A stretch of 39,964 nt of DNA from NCBI GenBank assembly GCA_947087275.1, contig CAMUBZ010000003.1, positions 73,132-113,095 of the forward strand. Reading direction: 5' to 3'. The position numbers were made by a program, and so were the translations under genes. The stretch is from an uncultured Candidatus Saccharibacteria bacterium. GTDB lineage: Bacteria > Patescibacteriota > Saccharimonadia > Saccharimonadales > Saccharimonadaceae. The notes under the pieces were generated by a model. The model saw nothing but the letters and a program-made list of their open reading frames with translations, ran no database searches and had not been told where the DNA came from. Below, one piece after another: positions 39,896 through 39,964 of the stretch (within the stretch, counting starts at the first letter, position 1; the number at the start of each line of letters is the position of its first letter).

Positions 39896-39964
39896 TTACT
39901 CCTGCATATCTAATACAGTACTAAGGCAGCGGAGGGGGAGGCCACTCCAACGATTATACGGACC
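39896..39964 (-). pseudogene. Silent cassette E: partial FISUMP-like fragment at the right edge
   Basis: Only the last 22 codons are in view. They encode GPYNRWSGLPLRCLS then TVLDMQE and TAA. The 27-nt core shared by all five cassettes is at 39936-39910. Two changes remove the usual ending: GGT becomes GAT (Gly to Asp) and the TAG stop becomes CAG, so the frame runs on to TAA at 39898-39896. GPYNR matches cassette A closely. It lies directly behind the tRNA-Leu terminator. Confidence 0.72.

Noticed and set aside
5527-39964. Cassettes as a diversity-generating retroelement (DGR)
   Set aside because: The C-type-lectin-like fold and conserved 3' end recall DGR variable repeats, but no reverse transcriptase, Avd or template repeat is in the window and differences between cassettes are not confined to adenine positions. 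A DGR elsewhere is not excluded.
1-39964. CRISPR array or phage region
   Set aside because: I saw no regularly spaced short repeats, no cas genes and no phage structural genes on either strand.
1-39964. Recoded TGA (Gracilibacteria/Absconditabacteria code)
   Set aside because: Long genes such as nrdD, the ABC exporters and tgt contain no in-frame TGA, and several genes use TGA as their stop.

Overview
The window most likely comes from a small-genome Patescibacteria (CPR) bacterium, and Candidatus Saccharibacteria is my best guess. Reasons: moderate GC and the standard code (TGA works as stop throughout); a sparse, salvage-oriented gene set (queuosine precursor uptake plus Tgt, folate uptake plus DHFR, anaerobic ribonucleotide reductase, NifS/NifU); many genes whose -10 hexamer lies only 6-8 nt upstream of ATG (leaderless transcription); and scattered fragments of a FISUMP-like (C-type-lectin-fold) C-terminal domain. 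The phylum call is inference from gene content; there is no rRNA here.

Layout. 1-5.5 kb: a HerA/VirB4-like ATPase cut by the left edge, an AraC/GyrI-type regulator coupled to an ABC1/UbiB-family kinase-like protein, a tiny His/Cys-rich membrane protein, an AlkD-like protein, a coiled-coil membrane protein and a NERD protein. 5.5-7.05 kb: two inverted FISUMP-like cassettes (A, B) bracket an XRE regulator/DUF2975 pair. 7.07-12.8 kb: a membrane protein, DUF362, dUTPase and a heterodimeric ABC exporter. 12.8-16.8 kb: queuosine transporter, endo/exonuclease/phosphatase protein, Tgt, AI-2E-family transporter and tRNA-Gln. 16.8-22.8 kb: GNAT, a head-to-head cassette pair (C, D), then a two-component system next to an FtsX-type ABC transporter. 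22.8-28.95 kb: an operon nrdD-nrdG-folA-(37-aa ORF)-nifS-nifU-Pr6Pr behind a promoter with two NrdR boxes. 28.98-35 kb: a P-type ATPase, then a structured RNA with its own promoter and terminator in front of a two-gene surface/secreted operon. 35-37.1 kb: an ECF folate transporter (ecfT, ecfA, folT) behind a tetrahydrofolate riboswitch. 37.1-40 kb: an alpha/beta hydrolase, a zinc-phospholipase-like protein, RsmD, tRNA-Leu with a duplicated 3' end, and a fifth cassette (E) cut by the right edge.

How the genes fit together. The folate genes form a circuit: FolT/EcfA/EcfT import folate, FolA reduces it, and the riboswitch senses the reduced product. NifS/NifU probably supply Fe-S clusters to the radical-SAM activase NrdG of NrdD. 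The response regulator probably controls the adjacent FtsX-type ABC operon through a TGACA direct repeat.

The most unusual element is the set of five promoterless cassettes, A-E. Each encodes only the last ~70 residues of a FISUMP-like domain. The 3' ends are nucleotide-identical (35 nt in A-D, 27 nt in all five), the intact copies begin with an identical 11-nt block, and the interiors are highly variable. This is what a dispersed store of silent donor sequences for gene conversion of a surface protein would look like. No expressed full-length locus lies in the window, so this remains a hypothesis.
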